64,000 nt of DNA from Pontivivens insulae (GTDB taxonomy: Bacteria; Pseudomonadota; Alphaproteobacteria; Rhodobacterales; Rhodobacteraceae): contig NZ_OMKW01000001.1 of NCBI RefSeq assembly GCF_900302495.1, positions 558,001 through 622,000 on the forward strand. Direction: 5' to 3'. This document shows positions 46,235 through 57,254 of the stretch, in pieces. How positions within the stretch are numbered: the first letter of the stretch is position 1; the number at the start of each line of letters is the position of its first letter. The notes under the pieces are model-generated. The model was given only the letters and a program-made list of their open reading frames with translations, searched no databases and was not told where the DNA came from. The position numbers and the translations under genes were made by a program.

Positions 46235-49200
46235 TCAGGCGCCAAATGCGCCGCCACCCGGTGTCTTCATCTCGAACATATCACCCGCGGCAAGGGCAAC
46301 TTCGGCATTGCCGGCGAGGCGCTCGACCGCGCCATCCTTGCGGATGACCCTGTTCTCACCGACCGCACCGCAGCCGCCACCTGATGCGCCGAACGCCTGT
46401 GTTTCGCGGTGTAGGCTGAGCGTTGTGACCGTTGCAGGGACGAGGAAGGTGAGTTGACGGGTCAGCCCCTCCCCCCCTTTCCACTTGCCCAGACCGCCGG
46501 AATTGCGGCGGATCGAAAGCTTGTCGAGGCGGACGGGGAACCGCCGCTCCAACACCTCTGGGTCGGTCATGCGGGTGTTGGTCATGTGGCTTTGAACAGC
46601 ACTTGCCCCGTCAAATCCTTGCCCTGCGCCACAGCCGCCCGCAATGGTTTCGTAGTTCTGGAAATCATCGGTGCCCCAGACAAAGTTGTTCATCGTGCCC
46701 TGCGATCCGGCAACGACCCCAAGGGCGGCAAAGAGCGCATCGGCGACGGATTGGCTGACTTCTGTATTCCCGGCGATTACGGCGGCGGGATATTCGGGAG
46801 ACAACATGCAGGCCTTTGGCATCACGATGCGCAAAGGCTTCAGACAGCCCTCATTCATCGGCATGTCGCGGCCGACCAGCGTGCGGAAGACATAGAGCAC
46901 AACCGCCGAGGCAATCGCGCGGGGCGCGTTGTAGTTGCCCGCATGCTGCGGCGATGTGCCGGTGAAGTCGATCTCTGCCCCTTTGCCATCGGCATCGACG
47001 CGCACCGCGACCTTGATCTGGGCCCCGTGGTCGAGGGTGTAGGTACACTGCCCATCTTTGAGACTGCCGATCACGCCGCGCACGGCTGCCTCGGCATTGT
47101 CCTGCACATGGCCTGCATAGGCGCGGACGACATCTGCGCCGTGATCGGTGCACGTCGCCACAAGGGCGGCGCGGCCTGTTTCGTTCGCGGCGATCTGCGC
47201 GCCCAGATCGGCGAGGTTCTGGTCAGGGTTACGGGCGGGGTATTTCGCCTCACCCAGAATGCGGCGGATCAGCGCCTCATCCAGTTGCCCGCCGCGCATG
47301 ATGCAGACCGGGTCGATCAGAACACCTTCTTCATCAATGTGAGCGCTGTCGGGCGGGGCAGAGCCCGGCGTGCGTCCGCCGATATCCGCGTGGTGCCCGC
47401 GAGAGGCGGTCCAGAAAGCAACTTCACCCTCTACGAAGACCGGTGTGATTACTGTGATGTCGGGCAAGTGGGTGCCACCGCGATAGGGGGAGTTCAGCAT
47501 CCAGGCGTCACCGTCCGCGATGCCGGGCGCTGCTGCGATCACTGCGCGCACCGAGTCGGACATGGAGCCGAGGTGCACGGGCACATGGGGCGCGTTGGCT
47601 ACGAGGTTGCCTTCTGCATCGAACACAGCGCAGGAAAAGTCGAACCGCTCCTTGATATTCACCGACTGTGCCGTCAGTGCGAGGGTTGCTCCCATCCGCT
47701 CTGCCACGGACATGAAGAGGTTGTTGTAGAGTTCCATGCGGATCGGATCGGCGGAGGTGTCCCCGGCGGGGCGTTCCGCCTTGCCGGTTTGATCGAGAAT
47801 CAATACCCCGCGCGGGTCCATCGTGGCCTGCCATCCCGGTTCGACGACGGTTGTGCCTGTCGCCTCGGAGAAGACGGCCGGGCCCTGGATCACCTGACCT
47901 GCTGGTACGGCCTCACGGCGGTAGAGGGGTACGGCGCGGCGACCCTCACCGTTCCAGATGGAAAGCTCTGCGGCTTGCGTGGCTTCTGCCATAGCAGGCA
48001 AAGCGGGTGTTGCGCCGTCGCTGGCTCCGCCAATCGCCTCTGCCACGAGCATGTCGAAAAGGATCGGACGGCCCGGCAGGTCGAAGCCGAACCGGGCTTT
48101 ATGGGCCGCGGCGAAGTCGCCTTGCATGCGGTCCGTTGGGCCAAATGCGACCTCGATGCCTTGTTCGGAGCCCTCATAGCGCAGGCGCGCGCGCCGCTCG
48201 ACCCGGGCGGTGGCCGCTGGAATGCCCTGTCCGACAAGCTCACGCACCGCGTCGCCCGCCATCGCGTCGAGCATTTCGCCCGCTTCATTGGTGGCGCTGA
48301 CACCAGCGTCGAACTGACGTTCGCGCAGGGCGCGGATGTCGGCAAGGCCCATCCCGTAGGCAGAGAGGACGCCCGCAAAGGGGTGGACCATGACGCGGCT
48401 CATGCCCAGCGCCTCTGCCACCAGGCAGGCGTGTTGCCCACCTGCGCCGCCGAAGCTGGCCAGGGTGTAGCGTGTCAGGTCGTGACCCCTCTCGGTTCCG
48501 ATCCGGCGAATAGCGCGGGCCATATTGTCCACGGCGACGGCGAGGAAACCCTCGGCCACCGCTTCCGGGCTGGGAAGGATGCCGGTTGCGGTGCCGATCT
48601 CCTCTGCCATCGCCGTGAACTTCTCCACCACCACGTCGCGGTCGAGCGGCAGGTCGCCGTTCGGGCCGAAAACGGGCGGGAAGTGATCGGGGTCAAGTTT
48701 GCCCAGCATAACGTTGGCGTCGGTCACGGTGAGCGGGCCACCGCGGCGATAGGATGCCGGGCCGGGATCGGCCCCGGCACTTTCCGGTCCGACGAGGTAC
48801 CGGCCATCGCGGAAGCTGAGGATCGAGCCGCCGCCTGCTGCGACGGTGTGGATGTCCATCATCGGGGCGCAGAGGCGGACGCCTGCAACCTCTGTCTCGA
48901 ACGAGCGTTCATACTCGCCCGCATAATGGCTGACATCGGTGGAGGTGCCGCCCATGTCAAAGCCGATAATCTTGTCCTGACCGGCCTCGGCCCCGGTGCG
49001 GGCCATGCCGACAATGCCGCCTGCGGGGCCAGAGAGAATCGCATCGCGCCCTTGAAACAGTCCTGCATCGGTCAGGCCGCCGGAGGATTGCATGAACATC
49101 AGTCGATCCGCGCCGTCGCCCAGCGCACCTGCGACCTGCTCAACATAGTGGCGCAATACCGGGGAGAGGTAGGCGTCTGCGACGGTGGTGTCGCACCGGG

Positions 49201-49834
49201 GTACGAGACGAATCAGGCGGGAGGTTTCGTGGCTGACGCTGACCTGGGCAAAGCCCATCTCGCGGGCAATCTCCGCGGCGCGGGCCTCATGCTTTGGCTC
49301 CAGCCACGCGTGCAGGAACGCGATCGCGACGGCTTCCACGCCGGCGCGCTGTGCCTCTTGCAGCGCACGGCGCACGGCGTCCTCGTCCAGATCTATGAGC
49401 ACATCGCCGCTGGCGTCGAGCCGCTCGGGTATCTCATGTACCTGATTGTGGAGCAGGTCAGGCAGTTTGATGTCGAGGTCGAAGAGCCGCGGGCGGGTCT
49501 GATAGCCGATTCGCGGCAGATCCCCGAACCCTTGCGTGATCAAGAGTGCGACGGGCGCGCCCTTGCGCTCTAGCAGCGCATTGGTGGCGACGGTGGTGCC
49601 CATCTTCACGGCGGCAATCGCGCCTGCCGGAATCGGCTCTCCTTCGGGCACGCCCAGAAGCTGACGCATGCCCTGCACGGCGGCATCTTTGTAACGCTCT
49701 GGATTCTCACTCAAAAGTTTTGTGGTGGTCAGAGTTCCGTCCGGCGCACGGCCCACGAGATCGGTAAAGGTGCCGCCCCGATCGATCCAGAACTCCCACT
49801 TGGCGTCCTGTCGGGCATCTTTCTGGCCGTTCAT
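46235..49834 (-). CDS. Fused hydantoinase/5-oxoprolinase (HyuA-HyuB)
   Basis: A 1199-residue ATP-dependent hydrolase acting on a cyclic amide such as 5-oxoproline or a hydantoin. The HyuA half (about 1-690) has the actin-like ATP motifs [13 protein letters not shown] and [16 protein letters not shown]. The HyuB half (about 700-1199) begins at [20 protein letters not shown] and contains [21 protein letters not shown] and [10 protein letters not shown]. The single-chain order and length match 5-oxoprolinase. ATG 49834 follows GGAGG by eight bases. Divergent from a TRAP transporter that may import its substrate. Confidence 0.9.
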   Translation of the reverse strand: MNGQKDARQDAKWEFWIDRGGTFTDLVGRAPDGTLTTTKLLSENPERYKDAAVQGMRQLLGVPEGEPIPAGAIAAVKMGTTVATNALLERKGAPVALLITQGFGDLPRIGYQTRPRLFDLDIKLPDLLHNQVHEIPERLDASGDVLIDLDEDAVRRALQEAQRAGVEAVAIAFLHAWLEPKHEARAAEIAREMGFAQVSVSHETSRLIRLVPRCDTTVADAYLSPVLRHYVEQVAGALGDGADRLMFMQSSGGLTDAGLFQGRDAILSGPAGGIVGMARTGAEAGQDKIIGFDMGGTSTDVSHYAGEYERSFETEVAGVRLCAPMMDIHTVAAGGGSILSFRDGRYLVGPESAGADPGPASYRRGGPLTVTDANVMLGKLDPDHFPPVFGPNGDLPLDRDVVVEKFTAMAEEIGTATGILPSPEAVAEGFLAVAVDNMARAIRRIGTERGHDLTRYTLASFGGAGGQHACLVAEALGMSRVMVHPFAGVLSAYGMGLADIRALRERQFDAGVSATNEAGEMLDAMAGDAVRELVGQGIPAATARVERRARLRYEGSEQGIEVAFGPTDRMQGDFAAAHKARFGFDLPGRPILFDMLVAEAIGGASDGATPALPAMAEATQAAELSIWNGEGRRAVPLYRREAVPAGQVIQGPAVFSEATGTTVVEPGWQATMDPRGVLILDQTGKAERPAGDTSADPIRMELYNNLFMSVAERMGATLALTAQSVNIKERFDFSCAVFDAEGNLVANAPHVPVHLGSMSDSVRAVIAAAPGIADGDAWMLNSPYRGGTHLPDITVITPVFVEGEVAFWTASRGHHADIGGRTPGSAPPDSAHIDEEGVLIDPVCIMRGGQLDEALIRRILGEAKYPARNPDQNLADLGAQIAANETGRAALVATCTDHGADVVRAYAGHVQDNAEAAVRGVIGSLKDGQCTYTLDHGAQIKVAVRVDADGKGAEIDFTGTSPQHAGNYNAPRAIASAVVLYVFRTLVGRDMPMNEGCLKPLRIVMPKACMLSPEYPAAVIAGNTEVSQSVADALFAALGVVAGSQGTMNNFVWGTDDFQNYETIAGGCGAGQGFDGASAVQSHMTNTRMTDPEVLERRFPVRLDKLSIRRNSGGLGKWKGGEGLTRQLTFLVPATVTTLSLHRETQAFGASGGGCGAVGENRVIRKDGAVERLAGNAEVALAAGDMFEMKTPGGGAFGA

Positions 49835-49887
49835 CACATGGTCCTCCAACCAAACTCAAAGAATGTGTTGCATTGATTTCCGAACAA

Positions 49888-49915
49888 TGACAATTTGTCA
49901 ACGTCATGCTGACGT
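49888..49915. promoter_or_regulatory. Two adjacent palindromes between the hydantoinase and TRAP genes
   Basis: TGACA-ATT-TGTCA (49888-49900) abuts ACGTCA-TGC-TGACGT (49901-49915). Both lie in the 133-base divergent region. Symmetric TGAC/GTCA sites resemble operators of GntR-type regulators, but no regulator gene is encoded next to them. Confidence 0.55.
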
Positions 49916-49967
49916 ATTGCCACACTTCGATGCATTGACCTCAACGTTCGACAGGGAAACAAACGAT

Positions 49968-50927
49968 ATGAAACATCTCTTCACAGCAGCAGCTCTGATG
50001 GCCGCGACGCCGCTCGTCGCACAGAACTGGGATATGCCCACGCCCTATGGCGACACGACGTTCCACACAGTGAACATCATGCAGTTCGCCGATGAAGTGC
50101 GTGAGGCCACTGGCGGTGCGCTCGACATCACGGTGCATTCCGCCGGATCCCTTTTCCCTCATGGGGAGATCAAGGGCGCTGTCCGCTCCCGTCAGGTTCA
50201 GGCCGGGGAGTTCTTCCTGTCGCGTCTGTCCAACGAGAATGCGGCCTTCGGTCTGGACAGCCAGCCGTTCCTCGCGACCTCTTATGAAGACGCGGCGCGT
50301 CTGTGGGACCTGCAGGGTCCGGTTGTGACCGAGCTTCTGGCGGAAGAGGGTCTGATCCCGCTGTTCTCCGTGCCGTGGCCTGCGCAAGGTCTCTATACCA
50401 ATGGCGAGATCGCGACGGTCGAAGACCTGTCTGGCCTGCGTTTCCGTGCCTATAATGCTCAACTCGAAGAGTTCGCGGCACTGGCCGGGGCCGCGCCGGT
50501 TCAGGTTGAGGCCGCTGATATTCCGCAGGCTTTTGCCACGGGTCAGGTTGAGGCGATGATCACGTCCCCCTCCACCGGTGCAAACACCTCTGCATGGGAT
50601 TTCGTCACACATTACACGCCGATCAATGCGTGGGTTCCGAAGAACATCGTTGTCGTGAACCAGCGCGCCTTTGATCGTCTGGACAGCGAGGCGCAGGCCG
50701 CCGTGCTGAACGCAGCCGAAGCCGCTCAGGCGCGCGGCTGGGAAATGTCCGCGGCAGAGGCAGAGGCGAAAACACAGGTCATGGCAGAGAACGGCATCAC
50801 CGTTGTCGAGCCGTCCGATGCTCTGGTCGAAGGTCTTCAGGCCATCGGTGCGCAGATGCTGGTCTCTTTGCGTGAAGGTGCATCCGAGCAGGCGATCGCC
50901 GTGCTCGACGCCTATGCTGGCCAGTAA
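49968..50927 (+). CDS. TRAP transporter substrate-binding protein (hydantoinase locus)
   Basis: A 319-residue DctP-family periplasmic protein with Sec signal MKHLFTAAALMAATPLVAQ. Mature features: GEIKGAVRSRQVQAGEFFLSRL, EDLSGLRFRAYNAQLEEFAALAGAAPVQVEAADIPQAFATGQVEAMI, and AWVPKNIVVVNQRAFD. It begins a TRAP operon divergent from the hydantoinase/oxoprolinase, so it probably binds a cyclic amide or a related carboxylate (inference). Unlike the DHPS binding protein it uses Sec rather than Tat export. Confidence 0.9.
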   Translation: MKHLFTAAALMAATPLVAQNWDMPTPYGDTTFHTVNIMQFADEVREATGGALDITVHSAGSLFPHGEIKGAVRSRQVQAGEFFLSRLSNENAAFGLDSQPFLATSYEDAARLWDLQGPVVTELLAEEGLIPLFSVPWPAQGLYTNGEIATVEDLSGLRFRAYNAQLEEFAALAGAAPVQVEAADIPQAFATGQVEAMITSPSTGANTSAWDFVTHYTPINAWVPKNIVVVNQRAFDRLDSEAQAAVLNAAEAAQARGWEMSAAEAEAKTQVMAENGITVVEPSDALVEGLQAIGAQMLVSLREGASEQAIAVLDAYAGQ

Positions 50928-50949
50928 GTAGGGTCTCTCCCTGAGACTT

Positions 50950-50979
50950 CCGGGTCCTCGGCGACGGGGGCCCGGCTTT
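50950..50979 (+). terminator. Attenuator-like hairpin after the TRAP binding protein
   Basis: CCGGGTCC pairs with GGGCCCGG (one T-G pair) across a ten-base loop and is followed by CTTTT. Likely reduces read-through into the permease genes. Confidence 0.6.
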
Positions 50980-51006
50980 TGCACATTCCAAATGGAGGGG
51001 CGTGTC

Positions 51007-51534
51007 ATGGGCAGGATGCTCGACCGTCTATATGACCTGGCCGGGGCCTTGGCCGCCTTGGCGATCCTGATGATCTGCGTGGTCGTTGCGGCGCAGATCG
51101 GACTGAATATTCTGGCACGCGTCGGGGGGCCGGGCCTGAGCTTTACCATTCCATCCTACGCCGATTTCGCAGGATTTGCGTTGGCGGCGGCCTCATTCCT
51201 GGCGCTCGCCCATACCTTGCGGCGCGGCGGGCATATCCGCGTCACGCTGTTGACCAACCGGTTGCCGCATGGAGCGCGCTGGGCGGTCGAGCTGTTCGTG
51301 CTCGCCCTTGCAACCGCGCTGACGGCGTTTGCCACCTATTACATGTGGCTGCTCGTGGCCGAGAGCCTGCATTACAACGATACATCCCCCGGTATGATCG
51401 CGATCCCGCTTTGGATCCCGCAAACGCCGGTGGCGCTGGGGCTGTCCCTGCTGACGCTGGCGCTCATTCACACGCTCGTCGAGAGCGTACAGGCGCGCGG
51501 CGCGATCCTGACAGGTGAAGGAGGGGCGGAATGA
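51007..51534 (+). CDS. TRAP transporter small permease (hydantoinase locus)
   Basis: A 175-residue DctQ-type subunit with four helices (AGALAALAILMICVVVAAQIGLNIL and later). SYADFAGFALAAASFLALAHTLRRGGHIRVTLL is the conserved central stretch. ATG 51007 follows GGAGGGG. Overlaps the large permease by four bases. Confidence 0.9.
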   Translation: MGRMLDRLYDLAGALAALAILMICVVVAAQIGLNILARVGGPGLSFTIPSYADFAGFALAAASFLALAHTLRRGGHIRVTLLTNRLPHGARWAVELFVLALATALTAFATYYMWLLVAESLHYNDTSPGMIAIPLWIPQTPVALGLSLLTLALIHTLVESVQARGAILTGEGGAE

Positions 51535-52826
51535 CCGATCCAATGATTGCTGTCCTGTTGCTCGCGATTTTGCTGATCATGCTGGCAGGTGGCCTGTGGG
51601 TTGCCATGGCCCTGATGACGACAGCGCTGGTCGCCATCACCTTCTTCGCGAACCCTGAGCCGGGACTGGTTCTGGCCACAACGATCTGGGGTCACTCACA
51701 TTCCTGGGCGCTTGCGGCCCTGCCGCTGTTCATCCTGATGGGGGAGATTCTGCTCAGATCGCGGTTGAGCCAGGACATGTTCACCGGATTGGCCCCTTGG
51801 TTGGGGCGGGCGCCAGGGCGGCTCTTGCATGTAAACATTCTGGGTTGCGCGATTTTCGCCGCTGTCTCGGGCTCGTCGGCCGCCACTGCTGCAACGATCG
51901 GACGGATGAGCGTACCGGAACTGACGGCCCGTGGATATCCTGAGCGTCTGATCATCGGGACGCTCGCGGGTTCTGCGACGTTGGGCCTGCTGATCCCGCC
52001 TTCGATCATTCTGATCGTCTATGGCGTGGCGACGGAGCAATCCATCGCCCGGCTCTTTGTCGCCGGTATCCTGCCGGGCCTGATGCTGGTCGGACTTTTC
52101 GCAGCCTATGTGGCTGTCAGGGCCTGGATGAACCCCGATCTGATCCCGCCCGCGCCAGAGCGGCAGGCCTTTGTCGCGAAGCTCAAGGCGTCCCGCTCCC
52201 TGATACCAGTGATACTGCTGATCGTCGGGGTGATCGGGTCAATCTATACCGGCGTGGCTTCGCCCACGGATGCGGCAGCGCTGGGCGTGGTGCTGGCCCT
52301 GATCCTTGCAGCCTTCACCGGTGGCTTTGGCTGGGCGGAATTCCGGGCGGCGCTAATGGGCGCGACGCGCACAAGCTGCATGATCGCCTTTATCCTGATC
52401 GGTGCCGCCTTCCTGTCGATCTCGATGGGGTTCACGGGATTGCCGCGCAATCTGGCCGCATGGATCAGCGATTTCGGCCTGACGAAGTTTCAGCTGCTCG
52501 CAGCGCTGACGGTCTTCTTTGTGGTGCTGGGGTGCTTCCTTGACGGGATTTCGGTCGTGGTGCTGACCACATCCATCATTCTGCCGATGGTGCAGGCGGT
52601 GGGGATCGATCCGCTCTGGTTTGGTATCTATCTCGTCATTGTGGTGGAGATGAGCCAGATCACACCACCGGTTGGCTTCAACCTGTTCGTGATCCAGGGC
52701 CTGACCGGGCTCGACATCTTGCGCGTCGCGCGAGCGGCGGCACCGTTCTTCTTCCTGCTGCTTCTGGGTCTCATTCTGGTGATCGTCTTTCCACAGATCG
52801 TCACCATGTTGCCTGACGCTATGTAA
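51531..52826 (+). CDS. TRAP transporter large permease (hydantoinase locus)
   Basis: A 431-residue DctM-type permease. AALPLFILMGEILLRSRLSQDMF, GCAIFAAVSGSSAATAATIGRM, LIPPSIILIVYG and QITPPVGFNLFVIQGLTG are family motifs. With the two preceding genes it forms a complete uptake system. Two stacked hairpins follow. Confidence 0.94.
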   Translation: MTDPMIAVLLLAILLIMLAGGLWVAMALMTTALVAITFFANPEPGLVLATTIWGHSHSWALAALPLFILMGEILLRSRLSQDMFTGLAPWLGRAPGRLLHVNILGCAIFAAVSGSSAATAATIGRMSVPELTARGYPERLIIGTLAGSATLGLLIPPSIILIVYGVATEQSIARLFVAGILPGLMLVGLFAAYVAVRAWMNPDLIPPAPERQAFVAKLKASRSLIPVILLIVGVIGSIYTGVASPTDAAALGVVLALILAAFTGGFGWAEFRAALMGATRTSCMIAFILIGAAFLSISMGFTGLPRNLAAWISDFGLTKFQLLAALTVFFVVLGCFLDGISVVVLTTSIILPMVQAVGIDPLWFGIYLVIVVEMSQITPPVGFNLFVIQGLTGLDILRVARAAAPFFFLLLLGLILVIVFPQIVTMLPDAM

Positions 52827-52831
52827 GCGTC

Positions 52832-52890
52832 GTGCGCCCCGCTTTCGGGCGGGGCGCACCCGCAATGGGCGGTATTTTGCCACCCATTGC
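52832..52890 (+). terminator. Two consecutive hairpins after the TRAP operon
   Basis: First: GTGCGCCCCGC-TTTCGG-GCGGGGCGCAC (52832-52859, eleven pairs). Second: GCAATGGG (52862-52869) with CCCATTGC (52883-52890), plus two inner G-C pairs. The first resembles a terminator without a T run. The rest of 52827-53114 is the leader of the RTX gene; GCATT-GGGG-AATGC at about 53008 is a third small palindrome, and I see no other gene there. Confidence 0.65.
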
Positions 52891-53114
52891 CTGCAAGACA
52901 AGCAATTATTGCCCAATTCATCCCAATTTTACGCCGCGTCGTACATGGAACGTGGCCTGCTTCGTTGCCACCTAGGCAGAATCGGGTAAAGCAACGCAAC
53001 TCGCACGCATTGGGGAATGCTGCGAGTCCATTGTCGTGCTGTACCTAAGGAGTATGGACGACGCAGCGCACTGAGCGCAGTTTGTAAAGAATTCGGGGGA
53101 TAAGCTCGGCAGTT

Positions 53115-55583
53115 ATGGCCAGCACGTACACATATACCGGGGTTTATATTCTGAACCTCACCACCTTGTTGGTGGAGGATGTCGGCGTCACCTTGACGAT
53201 TACCGACAACGCCGGTGATGGCACGTTCCTTGGCAATGGCGCGGAAGCCGACGTTGATGCCGATCAGTCATTTGAGCTGTCCGGCGCAGGCGCGCTGGAC
53301 GGCGTTTATGCGAACGAATTTCAGGCCGGTGCGGCAAATATCAACGCCAATGATATCTCGATGCAGGGTGTCTATGGGCAATTTACATCCGGTGGCACGA
53401 ATTACCTGTTCTTCGTCCCCAACTCCGCCTCTGGCACGTGGAGCATCGGGGACTCAATTGGCGGGACGCTCGTCACAACGACCGGGTTCGACTATTCGGA
53501 TGTTTCCGGTGAGGGTGCTGATACGGTCATCATCGACAATGCCTCTGGCTCGACCGAGCTGACGGGTGGAGATGGTGCGGACAGTCTGGACGGGTCGAAC
53601 GCTGCTGACACGTTGGTCGGCGGCGCGGGCAATGACACCATCTTTGGCCGGGGTGGCGCCGACTCCATCGTGGGCGGTGAGGGGGCCGACCGTCTGCGCG
53701 GCAATGGCGGCAACGACACCATCATCGGCGACGGGCAGGAGGCGGAGCGCCTCAGCTTCAACTGGTCGCTGATCCCCGATCCAGATGACCAGACCACGAT
53801 TGACGATGAGGACGTACTGGCCTCAGCCGATGCAACCGGAGCCGTAGTTCAGGATACTGGCGGCATTCAGGTCACGCTCGACTATGATGAAGAGAATGTC
53901 GGCGCGCGGGATCTGACCTTTCAGAATGTGCTGAACAATGTCGCCGGCATTGACAGTGGCGGCGAGACGATCAACGCGAATTCGTCAGGGCAGCTTTTTG
54001 GAAACCGGGCGGATGCGACGACCAACACGACGTCCACGCTGACCGTCAATTTCGAAAGTTCCAGCACCAGCTTTGTCGACGAGGTCACAAACGTCCAATT
54101 CCGGATCAACGACATTGACCAGAACCTGCCGGGCGGGTTTCAGGATCAGGTCATCATCCGGGCCTATGACGCGTCCAACACCCGCATAGACGTCACGCTG
54201 ACGTCAGGTTCGGGCGGAACGCCCGGACCAACCTTGAGCGATACGGGTGGCGACGGATTTGTCGGTGTCGACACCGCGACGGCCACCACGAATGGGTTGA
54301 GCAACGCATCGGCTGGTGGGTCGATTCTGGTAGAGGTCGCCGGACCGGTCGCAAGGATTGAGGTCGAATACCTCAACCTCGGCACGAACAACCAGGCCGC
54401 CACGATCACGGACATCTTCTTTGATGCTCAGCCAGCGGATGGGGACGCCGATAACATTCGCGGCGGCGGTGGCAACGACAGCATTCTGGGCCAGTTCGGC
54501 GACGACAACATCCGCGGCAATGGTGGCAACGACACTATTCTGGGCGGTGTTGGCAATGACACCATCCAGGGCAATGCGGGTGCTGACTCGATTTCTGGTG
54601 GTGAGGGCAACGACACCATTGATGGGGGTAGCGGCAGCGATACGATTGATGGCGGTGAAGGCAATGACAGCCTGCTGGGTGGCGATGGCACCGACACCCT
54701 GACTGGTGGAGACGGATTTGATACGTTCGTGGCCGACGGCTCTGACGATCAGATCACGGATTTCAACACGGCCACGGGGCAGGTCCTTGACGACGGGAAC
54801 CAGTCCAACAACGATTTCCTCGACCTGTCCGGGTCTTACAATGCCGGGACGGTGGATGCGTATAATGCGCTGAACGGAACCGACTTTGCCCTTGCCATCA
54901 AGGCGCTGCGCGATGATGCGGCAGATGGCGTCCTCGATTTCGCCGGGGGTGTCCGCCTGCCCGGGGTAAACCCCGATGAGCTGTTCTTCGACAATACGAA
55001 CGTGGTCTGTTTCACGCCGGGGGCCAGAGTTCTGACCCCGACTGGCCCCTTGCCGGTGGAGCGCTTGCACGTCGGCAGCCCTGTCCTGACGCGGGATCAC
55101 GGGATCCAGATGATCGAGTGGATCGGCCGTCGCGACATCTCGCGTGAGCAGTTGATTGCCCATCCGAGCCTTGCGCCCATCCGGGTGCGGCGGGGTGCGC
55201 TGGGCCCGGACATGCCGTCGCGCGATCTGATCGTATCGCCCCAGCACCGGATCATGTTGAAAGGTCCAAAGGCCGCTACATTGTTCGGGCAGCCTGAGGT
55301 GCTGGCCCCAGCGGTGGGTCTGATCGACGGGGAAACCATCGTGCGCGAACCTCAGATGGGGCGGCTGACCTATATCCATTTCATGTGCGCGCAGCACGAG
55401 CTGGTGCGCGTGGACAACCTTTGGACCGAGAGCCTTTACCTTGGCGAAATGGCCAAGGATGCGATGACGGACGAGGCGCGCACAGAGATCGAGTTGATCT
55501 TCGGTGATGTGCCAGAGCTGAAACCGGCGCGGCGCTTCGTCACTCGAAACGAGACGCAGCTTTTGAAAGGGGCCTCGGGCTAG
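53115..55583 (+). CDS. RTX calcium-binding repeat protein with a C-terminal Hint (autoprocessing) domain
   Basis: An 822-residue, very acidic, secreted-type protein. Two blocks of nonapeptide repeats of the GGxGxDxUx type lie at about 148-207 and 443-540. Between them (about 210-435) is a beta-rich domain. Residues 632-775 form a Hint_2-like domain: it starts with Cys632 in [13 protein letters not shown] and has SPQHRI at 708-713 and FMCAQHELV near 756. The order suggests type I secretion and self-cleavage before Cys632. No Sec signal is present and no TolC/HlyBD genes are adjacent. The ribosome site is weak. Confidence 0.88.
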   Translation: MASTYTYTGVYILNLTTLLVEDVGVTLTITDNAGDGTFLGNGAEADVDADQSFELSGAGALDGVYANEFQAGAANINANDISMQGVYGQFTSGGTNYLFFVPNSASGTWSIGDSIGGTLVTTTGFDYSDVSGEGADTVIIDNASGSTELTGGDGADSLDGSNAADTLVGGAGNDTIFGRGGADSIVGGEGADRLRGNGGNDTIIGDGQEAERLSFNWSLIPDPDDQTTIDDEDVLASADATGAVVQDTGGIQVTLDYDEENVGARDLTFQNVLNNVAGIDSGGETINANSSGQLFGNRADATTNTTSTLTVNFESSSTSFVDEVTNVQFRINDIDQNLPGGFQDQVIIRAYDASNTRIDVTLTSGSGGTPGPTLSDTGGDGFVGVDTATATTNGLSNASAGGSILVEVAGPVARIEVEYLNLGTNNQAATITDIFFDAQPADGDADNIRGGGGNDSILGQFGDDNIRGNGGNDTILGGVGNDTIQGNAGADSISGGEGNDTIDGGSGSDTIDGGEGNDSLLGGDGTDTLTGGDGFDTFVADGSDDQITDFNTATGQVLDDGNQSNNDFLDLSGSYNAGTVDAYNALNGTDFALAIKALRDDAADGVLDFAGGVRLPGVNPDELFFDNTNVVCFTPGARVLTPTGPLPVERLHVGSPVLTRDHGIQMIEWIGRRDISREQLIAHPSLAPIRVRRGALGPDMPSRDLIVSPQHRIMLKGPKAATLFGQPEVLAPAVGLIDGETIVREPQMGRLTYIHFMCAQHELVRVDNLWTESLYLGEMAKDAMTDEARTEIELIFGDVPELKPARRFVTRNETQLLKGASG

Positions 55584-56341
55584 AGCCTGGGGTCTCGCAA
55601 GCTGTCACGATATTGCGTCGGAGTGACCCCCATGAGATCGCGGAATGCCGCGTTGAACGCGGACAGTGAGTTGTAGCCGACGTTGAAGGCAATCTGGGTA
55701 ACCGGCGTGTCTTCCATCGCGAGAGCCTCCACCGCGCGAATGATGCGAATACGGCGGAGCGTTTCGCGCCATGTCATCCCCATCTCGTCCGAAAAACGCC
55801 GGGCGAGCGCGCGGGGTGATTGATTGGCCGCGACCGCAATTTCGTCAAAGGTCACGGCGTCATGTGCGCGCTCCTCGGTCAGTGTGACGGCCCTCTGCAG
55901 CCGGGTTGAGCGCGGGACAGGGATCACGCAGGGGCTCGGAGTTTCAGAGAGATGGGCGATGACGCTGGCCAGAGTGGTGAAGAGCTGATCCGCCAAAGGC
56001 GAGAGAGGAGGTCCGTCCTCCCCCCAATCGCGGCAGGCCTTAATCAGTTCCCGCGCCAGCGGGGAGACATCGAACACGCTGAGGGCGCGTGTAGGCGGGG
56101 CGATATAGCCGGAAGCAAACAGGACGGACGCCGATGTCAGCTCGGACAGGATTGTGACCTCAATCGGCATATCGGCCCGTATGAACGCCGCACGTGTGGG
56201 CGTAAGGGTCCATCGTTGACCCTCCGCCTCTAGCCGGAGGGTGCCTGCAAGCGCATAGAGCAGGTAGTGCCGCTCTGACCGGAAGGAGAGCGGACCGCCG
56301 GGCGCGAAGTGCGCGTGCAGACAATAGGCGTCAGGTGGCAT
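55580..56341 (-). CDS. AraC-family transcriptional regulator
   Basis: A 253-residue regulator. The N-terminal cupin-like sensor starts [41 protein letters not shown]. Two helix-turn-helix units are visible in [38 protein letters not shown] and [32 protein letters not shown]. Convergent overlap of four bases with the RTX gene. It lies just after a small monooxygenase gene on the same strand and may belong to that unit. Confidence 0.93.
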   Translation of the reverse strand: MPPDAYCLHAHFAPGGPLSFRSERHYLLYALAGTLRLEAEGQRWTLTPTRAAFIRADMPIEVTILSELTSASVLFASGYIAPPTRALSVFDVSPLARELIKACRDWGEDGPPLSPLADQLFTTLASVIAHLSETPSPCVIPVPRSTRLQRAVTLTEERAHDAVTFDEIAVAANQSPRALARRFSDEMGMTWRETLRRIRIIRAVEALAMEDTPVTQIAFNVGYNSLSAFNAAFRDLMGVTPTQYRDSLRDPRL

Positions 56342-56350
56342 GTTGTATCG

Positions 56351-56647
56351 TTAGCCGGGGCAAGGGGTTGCGTCAAAGCGCTGACTGACAGGGGGAGCCG
56401 TCATCAGGGGGCGGAGAGACTGCCCCAGACGGGCGAAGGGAGGTGACGCGAGGTAGGCGTCGAACCGGGCGGCGCTTTCCCATGCCTGCACAACGATCAG
56501 TCCGCATGGATCGCTGGCGTCCTCTGCCGGGATATATTTTACACAGCCGGGCATCGCGCGCACCTCGGCGACCTGATCGAGAAGGGCCGAAAGAGCCTCT
56601 GCCCGGTCGTTCGGGAGGGTGCGAAATGTAACGTGGGCGATGAGCAT
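56351..56647 (-). CDS. Small antibiotic-biosynthesis-monooxygenase (ABM) domain protein
   Basis: A 98-residue ferredoxin-like-fold protein. MLIAHVTFRTLPNDRAEALSALLDQV, MPGCVKYIPAEDASDPCGLIVVQAWESAARFDAYLASPPF follow the ABM/quinol monooxygenase pattern (self-sacrificing or cofactor-free oxidation of small aromatics). ATG 56647 follows AGGAG. It begins one base after the methyltransferase stop and is followed by the AraC gene, suggesting a three-gene operon. Confidence 0.82.
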   Translation of the reverse strand: MLIAHVTFRTLPNDRAEALSALLDQVAEVRAMPGCVKYIPAEDASDPCGLIVVQAWESAARFDAYLASPPFARLGQSLRPLMTAPPVSQRFDATPCPG

Positions 56648-56648
56648 G

Positions 56649-57254
56649 TCAGCTCCTTTCAGGTTTGGTGAAAATGTAGCCAAGGCTTGTCCGGCTTGGT
56701 GGTCCGGCGTGGAAGCGGTGCGTCCGCATCGGGATCAGTCCCGCCTGTCTTGCCATGACTTCGATCCGTCCCGGCGCGTACCAGCGATGGCGATATCGCA
56801 ACCAGATCAGCCAATTGCACCAGTGTGGTTTCGAGATGACGAGGTAGAGCCGACCGCCCGGGGCAAGGTGATGGGCAAGGCGTTGGAAACCGTCCTGTGC
56901 AGGGTCGAAATGTTCCAGAACATGCGCACCCAGGATGGCATCATAGCGTGCGTCCTGTGGCAGATGCTCCATCGGGGCGCATATCGTCCAGGGGGTCAGG
57001 CCATGGGTCGCGAGGCTGCGCCGCGCCATGGCGAGCATGGCTGGTGACGGGTCAAGCAGGGTCATTGCAGGGCTGCCCCCCTGACGGATCCAGCTTCGTG
57101 CGAATGCGCCCGTCCCCGTGCCCACATCCAGAACCGCGCCCGTTTCCGCCACCTGACCAGACAGGAAGCCGTCATAGGCTGCGGTGTAGCCAAGCTGAGT
57201 GACTTTCTGACCCCACAGCGGGGCGGCGTGATCGTATTTTTGTGCGATATCCAT
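56649..57254 (-). CDS. Class I SAM-dependent methyltransferase
   Basis: A 201-residue methyltransferase. SAM motif I VLDVGTGTGAFARSW, motif II MTLLDPSPAMLAMARRS, motif IV YDAILGAHVLEHF and the later LAPGGRLYLVISKPHW are clear. MDIAQKYDHAAPLWGQKVTQLGY is the chosen N terminus; an in-frame ATG at 57281 would add nine residues. It resembles UbiE/quinone-type or small-molecule methyltransferases, but the substrate cannot be given. First gene of a likely operon with the ABM protein and AraC. Confidence 0.85.
   Translation of the reverse strand: MDIAQKYDHAAPLWGQKVTQLGYTAAYDGFLSGQVAETGAVLDVGTGTGAFARSWIRQGGSPAMTLLDPSPAMLAMARRSLATHGLTPWTICAPMEHLPQDARYDAILGAHVLEHFDPAQDGFQRLAHHLAPGGRLYLVISKPHWCNWLIWLRYRHRWYAPGRIEVMARQAGLIPMRTHRFHAGPPSRTSLGYIFTKPERS

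Noticed and set aside
46454-49573. 1039-codon open frame on the plus strand opposite the hydantoinase fusion
   Set aside because: Cys/His/Gly-rich translation with no family pattern, entirely antisense to a gene with complete motifs. It is an artefact of codon bias.
53047-53074. Six-codon leader peptide (ATG GAC GAC GCA GCG CAC TGA) before the RTX gene
   Set aside because: The AGGAG is too close to the ATG and no attenuator structure depends on it; likely chance.
53563-54720. Tandem DNA repeats inside the RTX gene, possible microsatellite or CRISPR-like array
   Set aside because: The periodicity is explained by GGxGxDxUx codons in a coding frame. Units vary as expected for protein repeats and have no unique spacers.
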